DNA of 64,000 bases from Flavobacterium panacis (lineage in GTDB: Bacteria > Bacteroidota > Bacteroidia > Flavobacteriales > Flavobacteriaceae): positions 310,001 to 374,000 of the forward strand of contig NZ_JANKMS010000005.1 in NCBI RefSeq assembly GCF_024649945.1, given 5' to 3'. The position numbers and the translations under genes are program-made. Every line of letters starts with the position of its first letter. Within the stretch, counting starts at the first letter, position 1. Shown piece after piece: positions 16,774 to 25,653 of this stretch. The notes beneath the pieces are model-generated. The model was not told the DNA's origin, searched no databases, and saw nothing but the letters and a program-made list of their open reading frames with translations.

Positions 16774-18378
16774 TTATTCTGTAATCGGCGCTCCTGCTAA
16801 AATTTCAGCATTGGCAAATTCTTCAAACTTCGCAAAATTAGCTTTGAATTTCTGAGCCAATTCTAACGCTTTTTTATCGTATAAATCTTTGTCTTCCCAA
16901 GTATTTCTAGGATTTAAAATTTCCTCTGGAACATTTGGACAAGATTGTGGTTTTGCAATTCCAAATACTGTATGATTTTCGTAGGCTACATTATCTAATT
17001 CTCCTTTTAATGCCGCGGTAATCATCGCACGAGTATATTTCAATTTCATTCGGCTTCCCGTTCCATAAGCTCCTCCAGTCCATCCTGTGTTGATTAACCA
17101 TACTTTCACTCCTGCATCTTTCATTTTTTTGCTCAACATTTCAGCATAACGAGTTGGATGCAAAGGCATAAATGGCGCTCCAAAACAAGCTGAGAAATTA
17201 GGCTGAGGCTCTGTTACACCTGCTTCAGTTCCAGCAACTTTCGCAGTATATCCAGAAATAAAATGATATGCCGCCTGACCTGGAGTCAATCTTGAAATTG
17301 GAGGCAAAATTCCGAAAGAATCAGCCGTTAAGAAAAATATATTTTTTGGATTATGACCAACCAAACCTGGCTGTACATTATCAATATGTGTTATTGGATA
17401 ACTTACACGAGTGTTTTGAGTGATAGAAACATCATCATAATCTACTTCGTTTGTTCCAGCTTTGAAAACCACATTTTCTAAAAGCGCTCCTTTTTTGATC
17501 GCTCTAAAAATGTCTGGTTCGTTTTCTTCCGTCAAGTTGATTACTTTAGCATAACAACCACCTTCGAAGTTGAAAACTGTATTTTCGTTTGTCCAGCCGT
17601 GTTCATCGTCCCCGATTAATTTACGTTCTGGATCTGCAGATAAAGTCGTTTTTCCTGTTCCAGATAATCCAAAGAAGATTGCAGTATCTCCGTCTTCTCC
17701 AACATTTGCACTACAGTGCATTGGAAGTGTATTTTTAAAAACTGGAAGAATAAAATTCAAAGCAGAGAAAATTCCTTTTTTCATTTCTCCTGTATAACCA
17801 GTTCCGCCTATTAAAGCGATTTTTTTAGTGAAATTTAAAATAGCGAAATTAGACTGACGTGTTCCGTCTACTGCAGGATCTGCCATAAAACTTGGAGCAC
17901 AAACTACTGTCCATTCTGGAGTAAAATTAGCCAACTCAGATTCTTCTGGACGTAAAAACATATTGTAGCAAAACAGATTTGACCAAGCCGTTTCTGTTAC
18001 AACACGTACATTCAATCTATAATTTGCATCAGAACACACATAAGAATCACGAACAAAAACTTCTTTGTCTGATAAAAATGCTGTTACCTTGTTATAAAGC
18101 TTATCAAAAGCTTGAGGTTCAAACGGGATATTTACATTTCCCCACCAAACTTGATCTTTGGTTACATCGTCTTTTACAATAAAACGGTCCTGTGGAGAAC
18201 GACCTGTAAATTCACCTGTATTAATTGCTAACGCACCGGTAGAATTCTCAACACCTTGTCCTGACTGCAAAGTAATCTCATGTAATTCATCTGCAGATAG
18301 TTGATAACGAACTCTTGCATTTTCAATTCCTAATTCTTTTAACGAAATCGATTGCGAGAAAACTGTGTTAGTGTCCAT
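16774..18378 (-). CDS. pckA: phosphoenolpyruvate carboxykinase (ATP)
   Basis: Converts oxaloacetate and ATP to phosphoenolpyruvate, CO2 and ADP, the first committed step of gluconeogenesis. The P-loop GLSGTGKTTLSAD near residue 240 and the following LIGDDEHGW (metal-binding Asp) identify the ATP-dependent family; ENTGRSP-like GEFTGRSPQDRF near residue 55 binds oxaloacetate. The length of 534 is normal. The gene is monocistronic with an approximately 300-base upstream region containing a duplicated promoter-like element. Confidence 0.97.
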   Translation of the reverse strand: MDTNTVFSQSISLKELGIENARVRYQLSADELHEITLQSGQGVENSTGALAINTGEFTGRSPQDRFIVKDDVTKDQVWWGNVNIPFEPQAFDKLYNKVTAFLSDKEVFVRDSYVCSDANYRLNVRVVTETAWSNLFCYNMFLRPEESELANFTPEWTVVCAPSFMADPAVDGTRQSNFAILNFTKKIALIGGTGYTGEMKKGIFSALNFILPVFKNTLPMHCSANVGEDGDTAIFFGLSGTGKTTLSADPERKLIGDDEHGWTNENTVFNFEGGCYAKVINLTEENEPDIFRAIKKGALLENVVFKAGTNEVDYDDVSITQNTRVSYPITHIDNVQPGLVGHNPKNIFFLTADSFGILPPISRLTPGQAAYHFISGYTAKVAGTEAGVTEPQPNFSACFGAPFMPLHPTRYAEMLSKKMKDAGVKVWLINTGWTGGAYGTGSRMKLKYTRAMITAALKGELDNVAYENHTVFGIAKPQSCPNVPEEILNPRNTWEDKDLYDKKALELAQKFKANFAKFEEFANAEILAGAPITE

Positions 18379-18412
18379 AAATTTTTGAGTTGTGTGTGAT
18401 TTTTTGTTTAAA

Positions 18413-18656
18413 GCAAAATTACAGATTAATTCTTATCCCTTTTAAAATAATTAAATTTCACTTTGATTTATATGAAAAAAGAGAAATTTCACTTTAAAAA
18501 TTACAAAAAGAAAAAAATAACCGCTTCTAATTTGTTTAATTACAACCTTTTCAGTGATTTTGTTATATTATTTTCGTTTAACAACTGAAAACGACAAAAA
18601 CTCACACAAATAAAGTTATATGTTATTTATGTGACAAAATTAAAGATTAATTCTTA
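18413..18656 (-). promoter_or_regulatory. pckA upstream region with duplicated TAATTTTG element
   Basis: The minus-strand -7 box TAATTTTG at 18421-18414 lies 35 bases before the pckA ATG. A copy of the whole 23-base neighbourhood (18413-18435, reading aaattacagattaattctta) occurs again at 18634-18656 with two differences, again giving TAATTTTG. The rest of 18379-18679 is AT-rich with no gene. Confidence 0.55.
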
Positions 18657-18679
18657 GACAGAATTTTTTTTTCGGGATT

Positions 18680-19066
18680 TTATGATTTTCGCTTCAAAAT
18701 CGCAAAGAATAATAGCGCCCAACCAATAATTAATAGGAAACCTCCAATAGGTGTTGCGAATACGATAATTTTAGAATAAAACAGCGTGTAATCTTTTGTA
18801 GCCACCAAATAGATTGAACCGCTAAAAAGAACAACACCAGCAACAACTAAATTATAGATAGCTTTAACTGTCTTTTCGGCAATTTCTTTTTGTGTAGATA
18901 AAAAGAGAAGAAAAAGAGCATGATACATTTGGTAACGAACACCAACTTCAAAAGTATTCAACTGATCAACTGAAAGGTATTTTTTTAATAAATGAGCTCC
19001 AAAAGCACCCAAAATAATGGCCAACATACCTATAAAAGCTCCAGTAAGAATAAGTTTTCTTTTCAT
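18680..19066 (-). CDS. DUF423 family membrane protein
   Basis: A 128-residue protein with four hydrophobic helices. It is recognised as DUF423 (YwdK/YgdD type) from GAFIGMLAIILGAFGAHLLKK and FEVGVRYQMYHALFLL. These small inner-membrane proteins are widespread and have no agreed function. On the minus strand a -7 box TATTTTTG lies at 19099-19092, 26 bases before the ATG. Confidence 0.9.
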   Translation of the reverse strand: MKRKLILTGAFIGMLAIILGAFGAHLLKKYLSVDQLNTFEVGVRYQMYHALFLLFLSTQKEIAEKTVKAIYNLVVAGVVLFSGSIYLVATKDYTLFYSKIIVFATPIGGFLLIIGWALLFFAILKRKS

Positions 19067-19164
19067 GATTTATATCTTTTGAAATTTGACACAAAAATAC
19101 TTCAAACCAACCGAATAACCGCTTTACTTTTGAGATTATTTAGAATAAAATCAAATTATTTTTT

Positions 19165-19197
19165 TTGATATTTTTTGCTTTTATTGAATTAAATTTG
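19165..19197 (+). promoter_or_regulatory. promoter TTG-N22-TAAATTTG
   Basis: TTG (19165-19167) and TAAATTTG (19190-19197), 45 bases before the saccharopine-dehydrogenase-like start. The spacer is at the long end of the range. Confidence 0.5.
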
Positions 19198-19242
19198 TTA
19201 CATTTATAACATTTAAATCCATTTGTGTTAAATATTTAAAAC

Positions 19243-20607
19243 ATGAGAAACGTTTTAATAATTGGAGCAGGAAGATCTGCCTCGTCGCTAATTCGGTATT
19301 TATTATCTAAATCGAACGAAGAAAACCTGCATTTGACTGTAGCTGACCTGTCTTTGGATTTAGCGAAAGCAAAAACGCAGCACCATCCAAATGCCACTCC
19401 CCTTGCTTTAAATATTTTTGAGACTGATGAAAGAAGAAATGCTATTGAAAATGCTTCAATCGTAATTTCAATGCTTCCCGCACATCTACATATCGAAATT
19501 GCAAAAGATTGTATCGAGTTCAAAAAACATCTTGTAACGGCTTCCTATATTAGTGATGCCATGCAGGCTTTTGATACTGATGCCAAACAAAACAACCTCA
19601 TCTTCATGAACGAAATTGGTCTTGATCCTGGAATCGACCATATGAGCGCCATGAAAGTTATTGATGAAATTAGAGCCAAAGGTGGAAAAATGCTTTTGTT
19701 TGAATCTTTCTGTGGCGGACTAGTAGCGCCTGAATCTGATACTAATTTGTGGAATTATAAATTTACTTGGGCGCCAAGAAATGTGGTTCTAGCAGGACAA
19801 GGAGGCGCGGCCAAGTTTATTCAGGAAGGTACTTATAAATATATTCCGTATAGCGCTTTATTTCGTAGAACTGAATTTCTGGAAGTTGAAGGTTATGGAA
19901 AATTTGAAGCTTATTCGAATCGCGATTCCCTGAAATACCGCTCTGTTTATGGTTTGGATGATATTCTTACTTTGTATAGAGGAACCATCAGAAGAGTTGG
20001 TTATTCACGGGCTTGGAATATGTTTGTACAACTCGGAATGACTGATGATAGTTATACTATTGAAGGTTCTGAAAACATGAGTTACCGTCAATTCATCAAT
20101 TCTTTTCTACCCTATCATCCAACAGATTCTGTGGAAATCAAAACCCGTTTGATCTTAAAAATTGATCAGGACGATATTATGTGGGATAAACTTTTGGAAC
20201 TGGATTTATTTAACCCAAACAAAAAAGTAAATCTGCCAAATGCGACTCCAGCTCAAATTTTAGAAAAAATCTTGACCGACAGCTGGGCTTTAGAACCCGA
20301 TGATAAAGACATGATTGTCATGTATCACAAGTTTGGTTATGAATTGAATGGAGAAAAGAAACAAATCGATTCTAAAATGGTTTGCATTGGTGAAGACCAA
20401 ACCTATACCGCAATGGCAAAAACAGTTGGACTTCCAGTTGCAATTGCAACTTTATTGATTTTAAACCGAAAAATCACAACTCCAGGCGTTCAACTTCCGA
20501 TTAAGAAAGAAGTTTATGAGCCTATTTTGAAAGAATTAGAAGAGTACGGAGTCATTTTTAACGAACAAAAAGTACCTTACTTTGGATATAATCCGGATTT
20601 GTTTTAG
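19243..20607 (+). CDS. saccharopine dehydrogenase-like oxidoreductase
   Basis: The N-terminus VLIIGAGRSASSLIRYLL is a Rossmann NAD(P)-binding motif, followed by ASIVISMLPAHLHIEIAKDC, GLDPGIDHMSAMKVIDE and FCGGLVAPE, all typical of the saccharopine dehydrogenase/LYS9 family. The family catalyses reversible cleavage of saccharopine to glutamate and aminoadipate semialdehyde. The length of 454 fits. In Bacteroidota lysine is usually made by the diaminopimelate route, so a role in lysine degradation or a related reaction is likely. Confidence 0.88.
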   Translation: MRNVLIIGAGRSASSLIRYLLSKSNEENLHLTVADLSLDLAKAKTQHHPNATPLALNIFETDERRNAIENASIVISMLPAHLHIEIAKDCIEFKKHLVTASYISDAMQAFDTDAKQNNLIFMNEIGLDPGIDHMSAMKVIDEIRAKGGKMLLFESFCGGLVAPESDTNLWNYKFTWAPRNVVLAGQGGAAKFIQEGTYKYIPYSALFRRTEFLEVEGYGKFEAYSNRDSLKYRSVYGLDDILTLYRGTIRRVGYSRAWNMFVQLGMTDDSYTIEGSENMSYRQFINSFLPYHPTDSVEIKTRLILKIDQDDIMWDKLLELDLFNPNKKVNLPNATPAQILEKILTDSWALEPDDKDMIVMYHKFGYELNGEKKQIDSKMVCIGEDQTYTAMAKTVGLPVAIATLLILNRKITTPGVQLPIKKEVYEPILKELEEYGVIFNEQKVPYFGYNPDLF

Positions 20608-20662
20608 CCCGGATTCTGCATGTTTATTTTTAGAATTTTTATTTAATTAGTTTTTTAATTTT

Positions 20663-20694
20663 ATCCGCTTCTTCCATCAGAAGCGGATTTTTTT
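20663..20694 (+). terminator. intrinsic terminator
   Basis: ATCCGCTTCT (20663-20672), loop tccatc, AGAAGCGGAT (20679-20688) and a T-run, 55 bases after the stop codon. Confidence 0.85.
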
Positions 20695-20700
20695 CTTTTA

Positions 20701-20947
20701 AGGGACAAAGGCGCAAAGCAACAAAGAGACAAAGGGACAAAGTGACAAAGGTTTTATGCTTTACAATAAAATTGGAATGCCTACAGCTTTAGCCGGAGGT
20801 TCTAGATTATAAAGCAAAAGGCTTTATCCAAATATTCGGCTAAAGCCAATTAAAGCATACAAAAAAACCTCCAGCTAAAGCTGGAGGCAATTCAGAAACC
20901 TTTATCTTCCCTGTTACTTTGTCCCTTTGTCCCTTTGCCGCTTTAAA
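20701..20947. repeat. nested composite repeat (caaagg arms with aacctccagctaaagc core)
   Basis: Outer arms are runs of gggacaaagg-type units on the left and gtccctttgtcc-type units on the right. Inside are ctttagccggaggtt and aacctccagctaaagctggaggc, which pair in opposite orientation. There is no open frame of note. Related cores occur at about 24130-24155 and 30640-30660. Confidence 0.7.
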
Positions 20948-20950
20948 GAG

Positions 20951-22174
20951 CTATTTTGCTGACTGAATGAGAATTGGCAAACTATAACTTACTCTAATTG
21001 GTTTTCCATTTTCAGTTGCTGGAATCCATTTTGGCGAAAGCTTTAAAACCCTGATTGCCTCATCTCCTATACCATAGCCCAGGTCTTTTGTTACTTTAAA
21101 ATCAGATAGACTTCCATCTTTTTCTATCATAAATTCCATATAAATTTTACCATCAGCTTTCTGTTTTTCAAACTCTTCCGGAATTTTAAAGTTCTGACCA
21201 ACAAACATATAAAACTTCTCTATTCCACCTGGAAATTTAGGTTCGTTTACATTAGTAGTATCATAACCAAGATTAAAACCTTCTTTCATCTTTACGTTGT
21301 TACTCGATTGAGCAATACTTTTTGGTGTAAAAACAAAAAACGTTATCGCGTAAACAGCGCCAACAGTAAACACTTTCAATACTATTTTCGTAAAAGATTC
21401 TTTTTTGGTCATCATAAGTAAACGTTTTTTAGTGATTAAATAATTGATTGTACTTGCCAATGCAACCGTATTTTTCTGTGAAGCAAAATCAAGCAACAGA
21501 TTCTGATAATTTTGTACCTCTCCAAATTGTTTGTTAACCGCTTCATCTGCCAAAAATTCGTGATTGAGTTTTATTGCTTTTTTATACCATATAAAGATTG
21601 GATTAAACCAAAACACAATCTGCAAAACTTCGATAAACAATATATCGAGAGTATGTTTTTGTTCCAAATGCGCTTTTTCGTGTGTCAATAATTCTAACGG
21701 AATTTTACCATTCTTAAAGTCTTCTTGATTAAGAAAAATGGCATTCCAAAATGAATGAGGTAAAATTCGCTCTTCTGTCAAAACAACTTTTTGCCCTTTG
21801 ATAATTTCAATTCTATTCTTTTTCATACTGAAATAAAAAGAAAGCACATTTTGAATAAAACGCACAATTAAAATTATTCCGACAACACTATAAATTACCC
21901 AAAAAAAGTACATCAGAATTTCGCTGTAATCGATTTTATCTAAAACTGCTTTATCAGTCACAATCATAATTTCTTCCAGCTGAATCATTCTGACTTTATC
22001 CGAAAAAAGCGAAACAACCGAAAACAATTGCAACGGAATTATCAAACTAAAAACGATACTTCCCAACAAATAGATTCTATTAAAACGAAACATTTTTTCG
22101 TTTTCTAACAATAATTTATACACTGCAAAAAACACCGCAAGCAGCAAACCCGATTTTAAAAGATATGTTATCAT
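20951..22174 (-). CDS. M56 metallopeptidase (BlaR1-like) with TonB C-terminal domain
   Basis: A membrane-bound zinc peptidase of the BlaR1/MecR1 type: four hydrophobic segments and the active site HEKAH (His165, His169) between them, with NHEFLADEAV supplying the third ligand. In BlaR1 systems this domain inactivates the BlaI repressor after sensing a signal. Here the C-terminal 90 residues (FPGGIEKFYMFVGQNFKIP...VSYSLPILI) are a TonB C-terminal-like domain in place of a penicillin-binding sensor. Its start overlaps the BlaI gene by four bases. The signal is unknown; beta-lactam sensing is not supported. Confidence 0.85.
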   Translation of the reverse strand: MITYLLKSGLLLAVFFAVYKLLLENEKMFRFNRIYLLGSIVFSLIIPLQLFSVVSLFSDKVRMIQLEEIMIVTDKAVLDKIDYSEILMYFFWVIYSVVGIILIVRFIQNVLSFYFSMKKNRIEIIKGQKVVLTEERILPHSFWNAIFLNQEDFKNGKIPLELLTHEKAHLEQKHTLDILFIEVLQIVFWFNPIFIWYKKAIKLNHEFLADEAVNKQFGEVQNYQNLLLDFASQKNTVALASTINYLITKKRLLMMTKKESFTKIVLKVFTVGAVYAITFFVFTPKSIAQSSNNVKMKEGFNLGYDTTNVNEPKFPGGIEKFYMFVGQNFKIPEEFEKQKADGKIYMEFMIEKDGSLSDFKVTKDLGYGIGDEAIRVLKLSPKWIPATENGKPIRVSYSLPILIQSAK

Positions 22175-22545
22175 TTTTTCTTTTTTTGAATTTCTGTATC
22201 AATTATTTTTTTGAGATCTTCCAATTCCGAAGCCGACAGATTGGTTTCGGTAGTAAAGAATGAAGCAAATTGTGAAGCCGAATTATTGAAAAAATTACTA
22301 ATAAGCCCTTTTACATGTTTAGAAAAATAATCTGTTTTCTTCACTAAAGGATAATATTCTCTCGAATTTCCGAATTCGTTGTATGCCACAAATTTCTTGT
22401 CAATCATTCGTTTTAATAAGGTCGCAACAGTTGTTGTTGCCGGTTTTGGTTCTGGATATGCTTCCAGCAAATCTTTCATGAACGCTTTTTCAAGCTTCCA
22501 TAAATGTTCCATTAATTGTTCTTCTGCGTTTGATAATTGCATCAT
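22171..22545 (-). CDS. BlaI/MecI/CopY family repressor
   Basis: A 124-residue winged-helix repressor: LSNAEEQLMEHLWKLEKAFMKDLLE, then TTVATLLKRMIDKKFV (recognition helix region) and a dimerising C-terminal half with EDLKKIIDTE. It is coupled to the M56 protease gene (ATGA overlap), the usual repressor/protease pair. Its probable operators, with TACA-N2-TGTA cores, lie over the promoter at the head of this four-gene operon, which implies autoregulation. Confidence 0.92.
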   Translation of the reverse strand: MMQLSNAEEQLMEHLWKLEKAFMKDLLEAYPEPKPATTTVATLLKRMIDKKFVAYNEFGNSREYYPLVKKTDYFSKHVKGLISNFFNNSASQFASFFTTETNLSASELEDLKKIIDTEIQKKKK

Positions 22546-23504
22546 TGTTTAATATTTTCAAGTTTTTCCAGCTCAGGTAATTCTTTTTTATAAGCCTCTA
22601 AATTCCAGTCAATGTTCATTTTTGCAGCATATTCAGCTATAGGTCCAAGCCCCACTTCTGCACGCCTTTTATCAACATTATCAGGATCTATCATTGGTGA
22701 TATATACATCTTATTGGTCTTTTTATTCTTTGCTCCTTGACTGCCATAAATTTGCCTTCTACCTTCTCGCAAAGCTACCCTATCTTCTAGATAAGCTAGA
22801 TTTCCGGCATCTGCATTCCCATTTTTAACCGCATCTCTTAGCATCGGCAAATACTTTTGCTGGTATTTTAAATCGGCATGCTGAATAACCAAAAACAATG
22901 TTTTATTTCCCTGATCTCCTACAACATTTTTTCCTAGCCATCCCCTTTCGTCTAGTATTTTTATAACCTTGATAAGATTAATACTATCTTTCCTTTCCAT
23001 AATTTTACCAATGCTGTCCATTTTTCTTTTATCAGGATTTTTAGCTCTGTAAACACTCATAAATTCTCCACGAATTTCCTGATCATCTGTATAAATCTCC
23101 GCAAGCTCTTTTTCTAGCACTTTATCGTAATTTGCTCCAATAATCTCCAATTTCTTTTGCAATTTTTCAATTGTCTTTTCCCATTCTTTTTCTAAATGTA
23201 AAGGCTTTAGATCCTTATCTATTTGAATATGTGCCATATTTACATATCCTTTATCAATAGAAAGATTCAGCCATTTAAATGCTTTTTTATTTTCTTTTGC
23301 CATAGATGCAGAACAACCAGCATTATACAAGTCTTTATACGATTCCTGTTCTATTTTAAAAGCTTTACTAAAACAATCAACAGACAATTTATAGTTTTCT
23401 GCAGTATAGCAAGAATCTGCTTTACGAACCTATTCTTTATAGGTTTGCGCTTTCGCGAAAGCACAATTCATTACAATAAAAAAGAAAGCGAGTATTTTTT
23501 TCAT
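22542..23504 (-). pseudogene. DUF6624-like secreted protein interrupted by an in-frame TAG
   Basis: Reading from the ATG at 23504 gives a signal peptide, MKKILAFFFIVMNCAFAKAQ, then TYKE and a TAG stop (23432-23430). The same frame continues without shift as VRKADSCYTAENYKLSVDCF and on for about 290 residues. The C-terminal part (FLVIQHADLKYQQKYLPMLR, then DRVALREGRRQIYGSQ) resembles DUF6624 proteins, and the N-terminal part looks like a TPR unit. Without the stop it would be a 320-residue exported protein. A TTG at 23387 could start a shorter cytoplasmic product. The downstream overlap with blaI is kept, so translation through this gene may matter for expression of the rest of the operon. Confidence 0.7.
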
Positions 23505-23523
23505 AGGTTAAATAGTTAATGGT

Positions 23524-23946
23524 TTATTGTATTTTTTGTTCTGAGATTAATTCTCCTTTTTCGTAGTTTTTAATGCTTTTCAGCTTTCCTTTATCCGAAT
23601 AGAATTTCCATTCTCCAAAATAAAACCAATGCGTTTCTACTCCATTTACCTCTAACTTGGTTTTTCCTTTCGATTCTAATTTTCCATTTTCATAATAGCT
23701 TTTTACAACACAGATTCCTTTTTTGTATTTTTCTGTTTTATAGATCTTACCATTAATGTAAGATTTCCATTTTTTGACAGGCTGATCACTTTTGTAATAT
23801 TCATACGATTTATAAGTAGTACTATCTTGAGTGTAATTATCGATCCAGACTCCTTCCTTTTTCCTGTCAATTTTCTGATTAACAGGTTTGCTTTTGCATC
23901 CAAAAAGTATTAATCCGCAAAAAAACAATAAAAGAAAATTTCTCAT
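23524..23946 (-). CDS. MORN/YwqK-like repeat lipoprotein
   Basis: A 140-residue lipoprotein: signal MRNFLLLFFCGLILFGC with Cys17 as lipid anchor. The mature part has repeated GxW/YYENGKLESKG-type units (about 45-130) that resemble MORN variants of the YwqK antitoxin family. It is the first gene of the operon with the DUF6624-like gene, blaI and the M56 peptidase gene (19 bases to the next start). Its own role is unknown; it could be part of the envelope signal sensed by the M56 protein. Confidence 0.72.
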   Translation of the reverse strand: MRNFLLLFFCGLILFGCKSKPVNQKIDRKKEGVWIDNYTQDSTTYKSYEYYKSDQPVKKWKSYINGKIYKTEKYKKGICVVKSYYENGKLESKGKTKLEVNGVETHWFYFGEWKFYSDKGKLKSIKNYEKGELISEQKIQ

Positions 23947-23958
23947 AATTACGTTTTA

Positions 23959-24014
23959 ATTCTACAATTATAGATTCCATTCTACAAATGTAGAATTAAA
24001 ATTTAAAATTGCAA
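23959..24014 (-). promoter_or_regulatory. promoter with two BlaI-type operators
   Basis: On the minus strand: TTG (24014-24012), 19-base spacer, TACATTTG (23992-23985), a full promoter match. The dyad ATTCTACAAATGTAGAAT (23979-23996) has the TACA-N2-TGTA core of BlaI/MecI sites and covers the -7 box. A degenerate copy ATTCTACAATTATAGATT (23959-23976) lies exactly 20 bases further toward the gene. Repression of the operon by its own BlaI is the simplest reading. Confidence 0.75.
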
Positions 24015-24029
24015 GAAAAAGATTCTTTT

Positions 24030-24262
24030 TTTTATTTGGAGAGACAAAGTAACAGAGTTACAAAGTGACTGAGCTCCTTATTGATACGGAAAATTGTGGT
24101 CTGTCAACCTTAAAAATAAAGCCAAAATGAATTGCCTCCAGCTTCAGCTGGGAGTTAGAATTATCAAGAAGAAAAGTGTTTTAGCTAGAAAATCTCTGTT
24201 ACTCTGTCACTTTGTAACTTTGCAACTTTGCAACTTTGCAACTCTGTAACTCTGTAACTCTG
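24030..24262. repeat. nested composite repeat
   Basis: Left arm of acaaagtaacagagttacaaagtg units, right arm of tctgttactctgtcactttgtaac units, with a core gcctccagcttcagctggga. Same architecture as 20701-20947. The right arm includes tandem gcaactttgcaactttgcaac and ctctgtaactctgtaac. No gene is seen in 23947-24267 apart from the operator region. Confidence 0.65.
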
Positions 24263-24267
24263 TAACT

Positions 24268-25365
24268 TTAAGAAGGAATCAACTCCAAAGTTCTTTCAAC
24301 TTCTTCAAAATCGACATAAAAGTTTTCTCCTTTTGGAATTCCCACCACAAAACTGTAATGGATGTTTTCCATATCTGTAGTATTTTTAATAACACCGCTA
24401 AAACGAGTTGGAGGCTGCAAAATCAAAACAGAAGAACCAGATTCAAGAGTCATTAATCCGTGAAACAAATGACTTCCTTCAATTCCGGCTAAGATTTTAG
24501 CACCTGCACAAGCCGCAAGTATTTCTGAAGCAGAGTTTTGAGTAACATCTACAATCTTAAATCCGTATTGATCACGAAGCTGTTCTGCAATTTCAATTTC
24601 GTTTAACATGACACGGGATATTCCAGAATTTCTGCGTAAAATAAAAACTCCAGGATCTGAATTTGCTTGAAATCTAGAAAGTAACTTATTTCTGTTTGCA
24701 GCAAAACGGAGATGTTTGTTTTGATTATTTCCCCAATTGTCATCGAATAAAATAGCATTTTTAAAATAAGCCGAATTAGTTCGAAACGGATTCATTCCTA
24801 AAAACGATTCGTATTCAGACATATGAGAATAAGGAATAATATTGGAAGTTACCGGAACTCCCTCAGCTGCCGCCAAAGCATAATTAGCACAATCGTCGGT
24901 CAACCAAAGACCAAAAAACTGATTCCCTTCAGAAGTACTGTAAAGCGCCGCATTATCGATTACAGTATCTGTAAACGCAGGCGGAAAATAATTCATTTTT
25001 TTTGAAAGCTGAAAAGTAGGATGAAGTCTAAAATTATGAAGTCCCTTATACAAAAAACCATTAATCATAAAGACATTCTTGAGTTTGTAAGCGCGAGTTG
25101 GAGCATGTTCAATTTCAAAACCTCCGTGCATTTCTTTATACGGATCATCGGTATAAGCCGTTCCCGTAACACGCTCTAATTGATTTTCTAAAAAAAATGC
25201 TTTTGATGAAATTGTAGTATTTCCAGGAGCTATCTGCCAGGATTTTTCAGCAATATTTTCTAAATTTTTTCCATCGCGAAACATCGCGTATGATTTTTTT
25301 ATGCCTTTAAGATATCTGGTATACGCAATTGGCGAAAATCTAATCTTTTTTTGAACTAAGCCCAT
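24268..25365 (-). CDS. family 61 glycosyltransferase
   Basis: A 365-residue protein whose C-terminal half carries the GT61 (DUF563) pattern: a strand with SGISRVMLNE, then EIAEQLRDQYGFKIVDV, AGAKILAGIEGSHLFHGLMT and SSVLILQPP. The conserved Glu-Gly-Ser-His segment is the likely active-site region. GT61 enzymes add xylose, GlcNAc or other sugars to glycans; the acceptor is unknown. The gene is monocistronic and flanked on both sides by repeat or AT-rich DNA (25366-25550 holds no gene). Confidence 0.75.
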   Translation of the reverse strand: MGLVQKKIRFSPIAYTRYLKGIKKSYAMFRDGKNLENIAEKSWQIAPGNTTISSKAFFLENQLERVTGTAYTDDPYKEMHGGFEIEHAPTRAYKLKNVFMINGFLYKGLHNFRLHPTFQLSKKMNYFPPAFTDTVIDNAALYSTSEGNQFFGLWLTDDCANYALAAAEGVPVTSNIIPYSHMSEYESFLGMNPFRTNSAYFKNAILFDDNWGNNQNKHLRFAANRNKLLSRFQANSDPGVFILRRNSGISRVMLNEIEIAEQLRDQYGFKIVDVTQNSASEILAACAGAKILAGIEGSHLFHGLMTLESGSSVLILQPPTRFSGVIKNTTDMENIHYSFVVGIPKGENFYVDFEEVERTLELIPS

Positions 25366-25550
25366 TTATTCAACATTAAAATAACATTAGAAAATTTTAT
25401 GAAATAGAATTATCATTAATATCAAAAGGGGCTTATTGATAAAAAAGCCAAATTTAAGTTAATTTAATTAACAAAATACAAATTCAACATTAAAAAATAA
25501 AAAATATTTAAATGAGGAAATTCCAAATCCTAAAGTGTTGAAAAACAAAA

Positions 25551-25576
25551 AAATCCGTTCATTTCTGAACGGATTT
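25551..25576 (-). terminator. intrinsic terminator of the M20 gene
   Basis: AAATCCGTTCA (25551-25561) pairs with TGAACGGATTT (25566-25576); on the minus strand it is followed by a T-run. Between it and the stop codon is a short ttggtaatttagcgtcttcgcggc repeat piece. Confidence 0.75.
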
Positions 25577-25653
25577 CTATTAAAGTCAACTTTGTAAAAG
25601 TTCAAAAGAACTCTAAAAAAAACTTGGTAATTTAGCGTCTTCGCGGCAAAACC

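Noticed and set aside
16643..16855. 70-codon open frame between phytase and pckA
   Set aside because: It crosses the terminator and runs into pckA in antisense; Phe/Tyr-rich translation of a T-rich stretch.
24180..24262. CRISPR-like tandem repeats (tttgcaactttgcaac)
   Set aside because: The units are contiguous short repeats without spacers and form one arm of a palindrome. No CRISPR array or cas gene is present in the window.
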